Assembly: GCA_022448265.1 (NCBI GenBank)
Contig: JAKVCC010000012.1
Span: 1 to 64,000 of the forward strand
Length of the DNA stretch: 64,000 bases
Source of the DNA: Pirellulales bacterium
GTDB lineage: Bacteria > Planctomycetota > Planctomycetia > Pirellulales > Lacipirellulaceae
Reading direction: 5' to 3'
Under the pieces are notes generated by a model. That model did not search any database, was not told where the DNA came from, and saw only the letters and a list, made by a program, of their open reading frames with translations. The position numbers and the translations under genes were made by a program. The number at the start of each line of letters is the position of its first letter. Positions within the stretch are counted from its first letter, which is position 1. Of the stretch, positions 47,953 to 57,465 are shown piece by piece.

Positions 47953-50196
47953 TTACTTTAAGAGAAAGTCGCAATTGATAACTTTTTCCATGAGGTCGAT
48001 CGGTACATAGAAGTAGTGATTCGAGGCCTCAAAGCCGATACGCGAGTCTTTTTGGGCGAGCGCAAAGAGTTTCGTGGCAAGCATGATCTCGTGGTCAAGG
48101 ATTCGCTGGCGTTCTGTGGAGAGTTTTTGTCGATCGATGGAGCTAAGGCCGGGTTGACCTAGTGTATCACGGGTCAAGACGAAGCGAATCTGGTTTCCGG
48201 TGCTGGCGAAATGCAAGTAGACCGCCTGTGCCAGCCCAAGATCTAATTCGGCGGTCCGGTGCTTGTCCTCAGGGGCCGCCTCAACGGCCTTTTTGAGATG
48301 AGTCAGCCCGGTTTCCCAAGCGGTGGCCATCTTTTCAAACTGTTTCGCCAGTACCTCGGCAGGGTACACACCGCGCCAGCGGTCGACATCGTCGTACGGA
48401 ATGCCAACCATCGTTGATTGGTAGCCCGTCGGCTCGTTATAGAGAAGATTCGCCGGACCCATATGCTGCGGGGCAAAGTAAAGTACATCGATATCGAAAG
48501 GAAACTCACGAAAAGCGTTGCTGAAATCTGTCCAAGCATGGCGTGCGTGGGGAGCCGCCGCCGCGCCATATCGGTCGGTGGCAATCGCGTCTAGGACCGT
48601 TTCTTTGTTTGCGCCAGGCAAGGTTCTAAATAGATGGGCGACTTGCAGATTCGGCGACGGATAGCCGCCCAGCGACCAACTCAGCATGGTGCCGTCGACC
48701 TCGGCCGCAGCAAGATTTTGGCAGTGCTCAGCAACCAGATCGAGCACAGGCAGAAACGGCACTGCGGAGAGTTCCCATGAGTTGTTCAGCTGCACCTTGG
48801 CGACCGTTTTCAGGCCCCGTTGTTTGGCCAATGCCCAATGCCGCGCTGCACGCGGACCGGGTCCCACGGCCGAGATCGAATACTCTCCGATCTGGGTAGC
48901 GACTCCGCCGCGCTGGATCGGAATTGACCATTCACTCACCGACATGAGTTCAATCCTTGCGGGCAGCTTAGCGATTATTTCGGAGGCATCGCCATGAGAA
49001 TTCCAACCCCAGTCTGAACAGATGACGCGCGCACTGGCGTTGCCCCGATGCACCCCCTCTTCGATGGCCGCGTTGACTTCCGCCACGATTTCAGCCTGGC
49101 TGCGGCCTTGACAGCGTGGGCAGTCGCTCTGCCCTTCTGCAAAAGCACAGTTGGTCGGATTTTCCGAGGCGGTGATTGTAAAGACCCCCGCCAAGTCGGG
49201 AACTTCGCGAAACAGATGTTCTAGCGCATCTCTGATCCACTGGCGAACCCGTGGATCGCTACTGCACATCGTGACCAGACCTCGCGAACGAATGCCGGCC
49301 ATCTCGGGGCGATTCTTGAAAAAATCAGGCGGCATCGCCCGCGGCTCGTTTATGTAGAGGTAGATGCCGATGCCAAACTTTTTGGTCTTCTCTACAAGGC
49401 GGCGCAAGTTGGCCAATCGCTCTCGGTGGCCAGCACCAAACTCCGAGAAATGTTCCCCGCCCGGCGCCAGCTGACGGAGAATGACATGCATCCAAACTCC
49501 ATTCACGCCTGCCTCGGCCAGTCTGGCCAACAGGGACTCGGGGTAAGGATTTGCATTTGCATCGCTGAGCGCATCACCTAAGGAGCCAAAATAAGAGTGG
49601 ATGAAGCGCAAGCTTTGCTGATTTGCTTCGGTTGGTCTGGCCACCGCTCGGTCGCCTAAGTCCAACGGACCGAATTGCTCAGAAAAATGGAATCGTGGCT
49701 CGGCCGACTGCGACCGTTGGTCGCCAAGATGACGGGCAACGAGACGTTTGATCTCGGCCGCCCGCTTTTGGGCCCGAGAGTCTGGCTCGCGATATCGCAG
49801 GGGTTCGCATTTTGGTTTGAGGCTCCCCAGCTTGATAAATAAAAAGTCTTCTTCATTAAGGGTAAAGGCAAGCTGCTTGGCCGACATCCCTAAGAGAAGT
49901 AGCAACTGATCATACGACAGCAAGTGCCAGTTTCGGCGAATGATGGTAATCGAGCCACGCGTGAGCATATGAGGCTCGACTGGCGGTGCCGCTGGCAGGC
50001 CCATCGACGTGGCAATGCGGGTAATGTTTTCCGTCTTTGTGCCAACCACTGCCGCTAGATGGCTGGGCTCGACAAGCTGCCAGTTCCGCCACACCAGCGC
50101 ATGCAAGCGATCAGGAAAGTGGGGTGTCTGGAGCGATTCCGGCTGCGAGCCAACCGGTAGCGACCCTTCATCCAGTGCGACGCGATAATCAGTCAT
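47953..50196 (-). CDS. Cytoplasmic glycoside-hydrolase-like protein with duplicated HTH-like N-terminal segment
   Basis: 747 aa; N-terminal LVWRNWQLVEPSHLAAVVGTKTENITRIATSMGLP and IIRRNWHLLSYDQLLLLLGMSAKQLAFTLNEEDFLFIKLG; later barrel-like motifs AGVFTITASENPTNCAFAEGQSDCPRCQGRSQAEIVAEVN, SDWGWNSHGDASEIIAKLP. Confidence 0.7.
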   Translation of the reverse strand: MTDYRVALDEGSLPVGSQPESLQTPHFPDRLHALVWRNWQLVEPSHLAAVVGTKTENITRIATSMGLPAAPPVEPHMLTRGSITIIRRNWHLLSYDQLLLLLGMSAKQLAFTLNEEDFLFIKLGSLKPKCEPLRYREPDSRAQKRAAEIKRLVARHLGDQRSQSAEPRFHFSEQFGPLDLGDRAVARPTEANQQSLRFIHSYFGSLGDALSDANANPYPESLLARLAEAGVNGVWMHVILRQLAPGGEHFSEFGAGHRERLANLRRLVEKTKKFGIGIYLYINEPRAMPPDFFKNRPEMAGIRSRGLVTMCSSDPRVRQWIRDALEHLFREVPDLAGVFTITASENPTNCAFAEGQSDCPRCQGRSQAEIVAEVNAAIEEGVHRGNASARVICSDWGWNSHGDASEIIAKLPARIELMSVSEWSIPIQRGGVATQIGEYSISAVGPGPRAARHWALAKQRGLKTVAKVQLNNSWELSAVPFLPVLDLVAEHCQNLAAAEVDGTMLSWSLGGYPSPNLQVAHLFRTLPGANKETVLDAIATDRYGAAAAPHARHAWTDFSNAFREFPFDIDVLYFAPQHMGPANLLYNEPTGYQSTMVGIPYDDVDRWRGVYPAEVLAKQFEKMATAWETGLTHLKKAVEAAPEDKHRTAELDLGLAQAVYLHFASTGNQIRFVLTRDTLGQPGLSSIDRQKLSTERQRILDHEIMLATKLFALAQKDSRIGFEASNHYFYVPIDLMEKVINCDFLLK

Positions 50197-52147
50197 GCTG
50201 TTCTACCCAACCGTCGTCATGTTCGTCTCTTTCTCTTACGGCCAGGCGGTGCAACATTTTTTTGATATCAATGATTCCACCCGTGGTAAGCCAGACAGTA
50301 GTTCCAATGCCAACGATAAAGATCATCCAAACATAAAAATGCCAAAAGCAGGTCCACAACTCCGTTGAGACATCAAAAAATACGTTGTATATAGATCCTA
50401 AAATAAAAATGAGAGACCAGGCTATAGTCCAGCCTGTAATTGACAGAAAAATGATTTTGTCTTTGAGATTGAAGTCTTTTCCTAGTCCAAGCAGAGTTGC
50501 TAGGCCTCCTGCCTGTTCATCTGTAACTTCAGTGGCATCCGCAGGATGAGCGTATTCGCCTCGATGAAGCAGTTTATCCATATTGTGAACATGCCGTTTG
50601 CCTAGCAAGGAAACAAGAATGTACAGCACACTGGCACCGACCATACCAATCAACAGTAGGAATTGCGAGTTGACCGGAAATTCCTTGCCGTCATGCAATT
50701 CTGGCCAGACGAATCGCATTACAAACCCGAATACGGACAGGGCAACTCCAAAGCCGACGCTCGAATAGGCGGCGGCAGTCGTACCTCTCTTCCAATACAA
50801 ACCACCGATGATTGACGCACCTGCCCCACCAAGCCACATGAGGCCTGTTAGTGCCATAAACATCATGATTGGCTGGTTTTGAGGCCATAGTAGGCTAAAC
50901 AAGTAAATGAAGCCACCTACGCCGCCGATCGACCATCGCAGCAACCTGAGATGCTGTTGGGAATCCAGGGGCTTGTCGCGAAAGGGCATGACAACGTCCT
51001 GAATGAAAATGCTTCCCCAGGAATGCATATACGTTTGGTGCGTGCTAATCATTGCTGCTAACATAACGGCGCAAAAACCGCCCATAAGAATGGTCGGCAG
51101 GAATCGATTTAAGATCAACGTAGTCGTGACTTGATTTTGCAAGGTCTCGTTGGTGATAGTAGAGAGTTGCTCGTTAACACTTGTTGCATTGACGCCCCAG
51201 TAACCCTGGTGCATCAAAACAAATGCTGCGAGCGGAAGTATCATTATCATCAACTGCTGGGTCAGAGTTCTCCAAAAACCCATGACCTGCCCCATACGGG
51301 CCTCATGAGCATTAGTTGCTGCCGCAAAATAGCCCTGAGTCCCCTGCCAAGCCATACAGCCATAGATATATTGAACGCCAATGATCAGGAAAAACCACAT
51401 GTTGAAATCCTTCGTGCCTGCAGCCTGAAAGGGATGCAACATGGATTTCCCAGGCGGCTGCTGCGAAAGAGCCGTGACGAACTGCGACCAAGGAATCTTG
51501 ATAAAGATAAACGCTGACACGGCGCAAAGGAAAACGTTAAAGAATGTGCCCTGGATAAAATTAGTCGTGATGACAGTAACCAGGCCGCCCGTAAACGTGA
51601 AAGCTAACGCGATGGCCAAGAGAACTGCCATCAGTACTGCGTGCGTCAGCTCAATATCCAGCACGCCCAGTAGCGTTACTTCGTAGGTGGGCAGATTGCA
51701 AAAATTGATGAAGAACCGGGTTCCTACCGCAGGGAAAATTCCCATATTAAGTATGCCCGCAAGGAAAATGATAAAACCAGAAAAAATGCGAAATCGCCTC
51801 GAATATCGCATCTCAAAAAACTGCGCCAGCGTCATCGCTCTTGTCTGTCGGTACCGATACTGGACCCACCCAGAAAGGGCCACAAAGATTTGAACGATGA
51901 ACTGGACCAAGAACCACCACGCAGCGGAAAACCCTGCCACGTAGTACAACTCAAACCAACCAACCACACTGATGGCGCCAATATTGGTAATGCCCTGAGA
52001 GACACCCAGCACATAGCGGTCAGCGCATCGGTTGGCTACCAGGAAATCGGCGACACCCGTGCTGAACTTGCGGGTCTTACGGACCGCATAGCCCATACAG
52101 AAAAGAAGCGAACCCACGATCACCCAATCTAGCAACTGCAAGTCCAT
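50189..52147 (-). CDS. Sodium:solute symporter (SSS) family transporter
   Basis: 652 aa, polytopic; FSTGVADFLVANRCADRYVLGVSQGITNIGAISVVGWFELYYVAGFSAAWWFLV...; overlaps the next gene by 8 bp. Confidence 0.92.
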   Translation of the reverse strand: MDLQLLDWVIVGSLLFCMGYAVRKTRKFSTGVADFLVANRCADRYVLGVSQGITNIGAISVVGWFELYYVAGFSAAWWFLVQFIVQIFVALSGWVQYRYRQTRAMTLAQFFEMRYSRRFRIFSGFIIFLAGILNMGIFPAVGTRFFINFCNLPTYEVTLLGVLDIELTHAVLMAVLLAIALAFTFTGGLVTVITTNFIQGTFFNVFLCAVSAFIFIKIPWSQFVTALSQQPPGKSMLHPFQAAGTKDFNMWFFLIIGVQYIYGCMAWQGTQGYFAAATNAHEARMGQVMGFWRTLTQQLMIMILPLAAFVLMHQGYWGVNATSVNEQLSTITNETLQNQVTTTLILNRFLPTILMGGFCAVMLAAMISTHQTYMHSWGSIFIQDVVMPFRDKPLDSQQHLRLLRWSIGGVGGFIYLFSLLWPQNQPIMMFMALTGLMWLGGAGASIIGGLYWKRGTTAAAYSSVGFGVALSVFGFVMRFVWPELHDGKEFPVNSQFLLLIGMVGASVLYILVSLLGKRHVHNMDKLLHRGEYAHPADATEVTDEQAGGLATLLGLGKDFNLKDKIIFLSITGWTIAWSLIFILGSIYNVFFDVSTELWTCFWHFYVWMIFIVGIGTTVWLTTGGIIDIKKMLHRLAVRERDEHDDGWVEQHD

Positions 52148-52200
52148 CGACGGCTTCTCCTTCGGAAATAACGCTTGTCAGGTCGAATCGCTGGACGATT

Positions 52201-54420
52201 TTACAATTGCAACGAGTCGCGTTTGTCGCGTATCGGCCGGTAGCAGTACTCGTTCATCATGGCCACCGCGCCCAGGTCACCATGATCTTTGGCGACATCA
52301 ACGTAAGTCTGGAGCGCCTCGCGGATTGCATCGTATGCCAGGCTGGCATTCTGCAGAGCTTCGGCCGGCCTATTGGCCTTTTCCGCACGGGACGTTGCGC
52401 CAAAGGCCTGGGCCGCGTCCAGATAGCGGACTGCAAAATGCAGCCGGGCCACCATGTAGTTGAGGTACGCACGCCCCTCCGACCGGCACCCTTGCCGTGC
52501 AAGTTTCATGGCCGCCAGCGCTTCACGATAGAGCTGATGGTCTACCTCGATTTCTTTAGATAATCCGCCACTGTCGTAGTGTTTGGTCATCATCGTAGGT
52601 ACCGGAAAACCGAATCCCAACCCATGTTCGTCTAACCTCAGCGTGATTTTCTCCAATAGCGCAAATGCTTCCAGTGCGGGCACAACGGCATCGCTGCCGC
52701 ATACGTGTTCGACCTGGTCGCTATAGGCCTCTTCCGGAGTTACCGACGCATCCCAACTGGAGCGAGCCAGATAGTGAACGAGCGGATCCTGTTCGCCGAC
52801 CGTCCAGTAGCGGGTATAGAACCCAGCCCAACCACTCTTACGCAAATCCGCCATCAGCTTATGAATCGAGCCTGTTGCCAGTTGCGGCAGCACTCCCACG
52901 TTGTCGTCGGCGAGTGTCAAGATCAGGCTCACCGGCACGTCCTTGGAGGGAGTCGCTCGCACGAGATCACGGCGGCGAAGTACGCGACTCGCCGTGTAGT
53001 CGATGTTGTTGACGACTTCACCCCCGGGGGGTGTGACCCGCGCGACTAGCGAAAACAACTCGGGCGTGATCCCGTCGTAGATTAGCTTCACGTCCTCGCG
53101 GGTGCTCGGCCGCTTAAGTAGTTGACTCCCGCGAACCAGTGAGTCAAAGAGCCAGAGCGTGGCAAGGTCTCCTTGAACCTGATTCTCGACTCGCTCCCCG
53201 CCGCCGGGGAAATTGGTCCGGCTGCGGGCGCGGGCGCACAGCTCGTCGTAGGTTCCCAGATTGGCAAGGCCATACTTCTCTCCTAGACGCCGATAGGCTT
53301 CGCGCCCGTGGCTTAACCAGTGCCGCCGTTCAGGCACGCTGACCTGGACGAAATCGACCTCTGGGTAGGTTTCGATGTGTGCCCGCACGACCGTGCCGAC
53401 CATTTCGGCCAGCAGCGGGTCCTCTAGTGGTTGGTTGTTGCCCGGGCCGACGGTGAGGCCGCCCAGTTGATTGAGCGCCTGGGCGGATGGCATCACCTTG
53501 CAAAACTCCTTTGGCCAGCCAAATGGGTCGAACGAGACGACTGTCTCCATCCCCAACCTACGCGCCTTGCTATGGATGCCCCGCACCAGCGCGACGGCTC
53601 GACGATGAAGCTCCTTGGCCGAGCTTGCGCCAACGAATTCTGGATTCGTAAACACGGTCATGCCGGGAAATTTGTCGCCGCCTATGCAATCGTCGTCGAT
53701 CGGGTGCCGCTGTCCGAAGTAGAGAACGCCCGGCGGCTTGGACATCCCGCGCAGCGCGTAGTCGACAAACGGTTGATGGGGCCACAAGAAGGTGTGGATG
53801 CGATTGTATTTCATTTTGGCAATCTGCCCGAGGAACCGCTCGTTCTCAGCCAGGCTCCAGGAGACCGGCCCAAGCGGCAGATCGTTCACCAGCCGCCAGC
53901 AGCGCACCCGCATATTGGGTTCCATGACAACGTCGAGTTTTGGCAGGCCTGGCCAGGCTCGCTTCGGCGGATAGACATCGCGGTCGACCAGGTAGCGGAC
54001 TCCCCATCGCTCAACCAGCTCGTAGGCCGCCCACATGGTGGCAACCGGACTGCCCCCACCGATCACCAACACCGGTTTTCCGGCCAGCCTAGCGCGTTTC
54101 AAGACAATGCCTTGGGCGCTAAGTTTTGGCCAGCCGCTTGCGCCCAGCGCCTCGGCCACGGCGGGGTTGGTTTTAGGCGTGCCGACCAGCAAGCCAATCC
54201 CCGTCGATGGGTGCATGTCGTGCGTCGCCAGTACCGGGATGCCGAAAAGCTTGTCTAGATAGTCACGCAGCTCTTTGGCGGCCAACTGCTCCAGGACGGG
54301 AGCGTTCCGTTGCACAACGATAGCCACCTCCTCGTCGGCCCGTACACGCGACGGCCACACGAGGCACGCTAGGCATCCCAAAAGAGGTATCAGCGGTAGG
54401 CGACTGGCGGTGGTCTTCAT
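52201..54420 (-). CDS. DUF4838/alpha-glucuronidase-N-terminal-like secreted glycosidase-like protein
   Basis: 739 aa; signal peptide; IVVQRNAPVLEQLAAKELRDYLDKLFGIPV..., GIGLLVGTPKTNPAVAEAL, PVLVIGGGSPVATMWAAYELVERWGVRYLVDRDVYP. Confidence 0.8.
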   Translation of the reverse strand: MKTTASRLPLIPLLGCLACLVWPSRVRADEEVAIVVQRNAPVLEQLAAKELRDYLDKLFGIPVLATHDMHPSTGIGLLVGTPKTNPAVAEALGASGWPKLSAQGIVLKRARLAGKPVLVIGGGSPVATMWAAYELVERWGVRYLVDRDVYPPKRAWPGLPKLDVVMEPNMRVRCWRLVNDLPLGPVSWSLAENERFLGQIAKMKYNRIHTFLWPHQPFVDYALRGMSKPPGVLYFGQRHPIDDDCIGGDKFPGMTVFTNPEFVGASSAKELHRRAVALVRGIHSKARRLGMETVVSFDPFGWPKEFCKVMPSAQALNQLGGLTVGPGNNQPLEDPLLAEMVGTVVRAHIETYPEVDFVQVSVPERRHWLSHGREAYRRLGEKYGLANLGTYDELCARARSRTNFPGGGERVENQVQGDLATLWLFDSLVRGSQLLKRPSTREDVKLIYDGITPELFSLVARVTPPGGEVVNNIDYTASRVLRRRDLVRATPSKDVPVSLILTLADDNVGVLPQLATGSIHKLMADLRKSGWAGFYTRYWTVGEQDPLVHYLARSSWDASVTPEEAYSDQVEHVCGSDAVVPALEAFALLEKITLRLDEHGLGFGFPVPTMMTKHYDSGGLSKEIEVDHQLYREALAAMKLARQGCRSEGRAYLNYMVARLHFAVRYLDAAQAFGATSRAEKANRPAEALQNASLAYDAIREALQTYVDVAKDHGDLGAVAMMNEYCYRPIRDKRDSLQL

Positions 54421-54461
54421 CTGTTTAGGCTTTCGTTACGCAGCATGTTGAAGTGAACTCG

Positions 54462-55874
54462 TCAGTCGCCTGCGGCGTGCCCGCCAGAAGGTGCCAATCC
54501 TTCGCTGGCCGGCTCGGCCACTGCCACCCCTCGGATCGGGCGGAGCCGATCGAAAAGGAACAATCCTACACAACCCGCTAGGCCACAGACGGCCGCGGCC
54601 AGGAAAGGCCCGGTGGCCTGGAATTCAGCGGCATTGGGGTCCCAAATCCGCGGAGCGATCCAGGTGAATACGGTGCTCCCCAGGCCAGAAATCGTGATCG
54701 TCAGGCCAATCGTTGTTGCGCGGAGATCGTCCGGCATGTGCTCCGACATATAACCCGAGTGGGACCATCGCATAAACTGGCGCACGAACTCGAACGCTGC
54801 CACGCTCCAAAAAAGTTGCCATACCAGCTGGCTGGCGCCGATCGCCAGCACCGCCAGCGAAAAGCAGCCGAGCATCCCGACCGCAGCGATGCCAGGAGCA
54901 CGTCGCCCCGCGAGCAGTCCTACTGCGGCACCGCCGGGGATCCACATTGCCACTTTGAGAAGATTTAGCCAGATCCAGCCATTGTCGGCGCCGCCGGCGA
55001 GGATCAGCCCCATTTCCTTGGCGCGATAGGGGAGAAACTGGTTGGATGCCTGAAATACGGGGCCCCCAAAGAGGCACAGCGCTGCGACCAAGGCCCAAAA
55101 CTTGGGATCTCGCGTCAATCGCTGCAAATCGCCGATTGTTTGGCTCCAGCCGGGAGCCAGGGCGTGGTCGAAACGGCCGGGACGCTGCCCCCACAATCCA
55201 ATGAAAGTGGCAGAGAGCAGTGTCGTCACGGTCAGCAACCAGAACATTAGCTCGAAATCGGCAAGCGCGGGTGCCGACATCGTGGGCTCAAGATTGAGCA
55301 ATCGCGCCCCGAAGTCGGACCAGTTGCCCGCGCCCAGCAGCGATGCGAATTCGTCGTAGTAGATTAGGCAGCGACCACCCAGCTGGCCAAACACGCTCCC
55401 CACTCCCAAAGAGACCATCATTGCGCCGTTGGAGAATCCTTTTTTCTCCGGGGCAACCATTTGAACGAGCGATATTCCGGCAATCCACATCATCGCACCG
55501 GTGAGTCCCTGCCAGATGGCAAGCGCAGAAATCAGATTTGGGTGCGGATGGGTGGTTAGGGCCAGCGGAATCAAAACTTTGCCCAGCAGGGCGCCACACC
55601 AGACGGCCCGTTCGCCGTAGCGCCGCGCCAGCAGTCCTGCCAGTAGGGGACCGACGATCCAAGGCAGAACCTTGTATTTGACGACCTCAGCCCACACGTC
55701 AAGCGGAAAACTGCCGCCGGCGAGTCGCGCTGCCTCCGAGCGGGCCTCAAAATAGAGCGGCAAGGCGTACTCGAGCATGTTGATGTAAAAGAAGCTCACC
55801 AGCGCTACGGGTACGACAATCAGGAGCCGCGCGGTGCCTGCCGCAGAGCGTTGATCGGGTTGTTGCACGGTCAT
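54462..55874 (-). CDS. MFS-type transporter
   Basis: 470 aa polytopic protein: LIVVPVALVSFFYINMLEYALPLYFEAR..., GPLLAGLLARRYGERAVWCGALLGKVLIPLAL, IWIAGISLVQMVAPEKKGFSNGAMMVSLGVGSVFGQLGG. Confidence 0.83.
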   Translation of the reverse strand: MTVQQPDQRSAAGTARLLIVVPVALVSFFYINMLEYALPLYFEARSEAARLAGGSFPLDVWAEVVKYKVLPWIVGPLLAGLLARRYGERAVWCGALLGKVLIPLALTTHPHPNLISALAIWQGLTGAMMWIAGISLVQMVAPEKKGFSNGAMMVSLGVGSVFGQLGGRCLIYYDEFASLLGAGNWSDFGARLLNLEPTMSAPALADFELMFWLLTVTTLLSATFIGLWGQRPGRFDHALAPGWSQTIGDLQRLTRDPKFWALVAALCLFGGPVFQASNQFLPYRAKEMGLILAGGADNGWIWLNLLKVAMWIPGGAAVGLLAGRRAPGIAAVGMLGCFSLAVLAIGASQLVWQLFWSVAAFEFVRQFMRWSHSGYMSEHMPDDLRATTIGLTITISGLGSTVFTWIAPRIWDPNAAEFQATGPFLAAAVCGLAGCVGLFLFDRLRPIRGVAVAEPASEGLAPSGGHAAGD

Positions 55875-56127
55875 AGGGATCGCCCCTGTGAGTGAACCTA
55901 GGGTATTTCGTCAGTTGCCGTTCTATGGAATACTTGTGCACTCCTGGGTACGCCCATCGCCCGCACCTATTACCATTCGATTGTCACGTGTTTGGTTTTT
56001 CGGCGAAGGACGGTGGCTCCACTTTCCAGGTGGAAAATTTATGACTCGGAGAGTCGTGTTACAATGGAGCTAGTCCAAAGTCATTGAGCTCGATGAAGCG
56101 CTCGCGCGACCCTAGCCATTTATCACT

Positions 56128-57282
56128 ATGAAGATAACGTCGATCAACACGCATGTCATGGGTATTCCGGGACCGGGCGGGCGGGGGCCGCAGCGCAATT
56201 GGATTTTTGTGGAGGTTCACTCTGATGAGGGCCTCACGGGCGTGGGCGAAGCGACGACCGAATATCACGAACTGGCCGTTGTCGCGATGATCGACGAGCA
56301 CTTCGCGCCGTTGCTGGTGGGCCAAGACCCGACCCGCATCACGCATCTTTGGCAGCAAATGCGACGGTTTTTCTGGTGGCGCGGCGGTGTTGTTGCCACC
56401 AGCGCGGCCAGTGGCATCGAGCAGGCGCTCTGGGACCTCGCCGGCAAGGCCTACGAGCAGCCCGTCTACAAGCTGCTAGGAGGCGCTGTGCGCGACCGCG
56501 TGCGGGTCTACGCGCGGAGTGACCTGGGATTGGCAGGCGACGCTGAGGAAGCCCGCACCGCAGTCGAGGAAGGATTCGATGCCTTCAAGTTCGGGTCGGG
56601 CAATTACGTAGTTCCCTTCGATGACGAAAAACAAGTCGACGTTGCCCTGGCGGCCTGCCAAGGCATTCGTGATGCGGCTGGGCCGGACTGTGATTTGATG
56701 ATCGACTGCGGCGGCATCTATTCGCAGCAAGCCGCCCACCGGTTGATCGCTGGCCTTAGAAAAATCGGCATGCTGTTTGTCGAAGAGCCCGTGAATGCCG
56801 ACACGCCAGCGGGGCTCGTCGCGCTCCGGCAAGCGTTTCCGGAAATACGGATCGCCGCGGGGGAGCGGCTCGTCACCCGCTGGGGATTTCGCCAGTGGCT
56901 GGAACAGGGCGCGGTCGACGTGATTCAGGCCGACATCTCGCACTGCGGCGGCATCGGCGAACTCTTGCGGATCGCGGCCTATGCCGAGGTGTACAACGTG
57001 CAGATGGCGCCCCACAATCCGTACGGTCCGGTCGCCCTGGCGGCCAACCTGCAAGCTTGCGCCAGCATGCCCAACTTCATGATCCTCGAACATTGTCGGC
57101 ACCGGCCGTGGCTTGACGAGGTGCAGGTCGAGGGGCACGTGGTAAGAGGCGGCCACATCGAACTCAGCGACCGTCCTGGTCTGGGGATTGAGCTGGATTG
57201 GGACTACGTCAAGCGGCACCCGTACCAGCCCTTGCCGTTGCGAACGTTTTCAGACCCGAGCGGTGGCCTGCCGATGGTTTAG
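56128..57282 (+). CDS. Mandelate racemase/muconate lactonizing enzyme (enolase) superfamily dehydratase, galactonate-dehydratase-like
   Basis: MKITSINTHVMGIPG...; DCDLMIDCGGIYS, MLFVEEPVNADTPAGLVALRQ, RIAAGERLVTRWGFRQWLEQGAVDVIQADISHCGGIGE, MAPHNPYGPVALAANLQ. Confidence 0.95.
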   Translation: MKITSINTHVMGIPGPGGRGPQRNWIFVEVHSDEGLTGVGEATTEYHELAVVAMIDEHFAPLLVGQDPTRITHLWQQMRRFFWWRGGVVATSAASGIEQALWDLAGKAYEQPVYKLLGGAVRDRVRVYARSDLGLAGDAEEARTAVEEGFDAFKFGSGNYVVPFDDEKQVDVALAACQGIRDAAGPDCDLMIDCGGIYSQQAAHRLIAGLRKIGMLFVEEPVNADTPAGLVALRQAFPEIRIAAGERLVTRWGFRQWLEQGAVDVIQADISHCGGIGELLRIAAYAEVYNVQMAPHNPYGPVALAANLQACASMPNFMILEHCRHRPWLDEVQVEGHVVRGGHIELSDRPGLGIELDWDYVKRHPYQPLPLRTFSDPSGGLPMV

Positions 57283-57465
57283 AGTGTTTGGTCCTTGGTC
57301 TTTTCTACGGTCAAACCCACTCCCTGATCCTGCACATTGATTGGCTCTGGGCCGTTCTGATGGTACGGTGCAGACTCTACGACAAGTTATTTTGCAGCTA
57401 TTCTCAGAGCACTATTCGCCCTCTAAGCACTAGTCTCCAGGGTGCGTATCTGGTTTGGAGAAACG

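Noticed and set aside
53431-54258. 275-aa plus-strand ORF
   Set aside because: Antisense to the DUF4838-like gene in GC-rich sequence; long antisense frames are expected there.
56476-57219. 247-aa minus-strand ORF
   Set aside because: Antisense to the enolase-superfamily dehydratase with all catalytic motifs on the plus strand.
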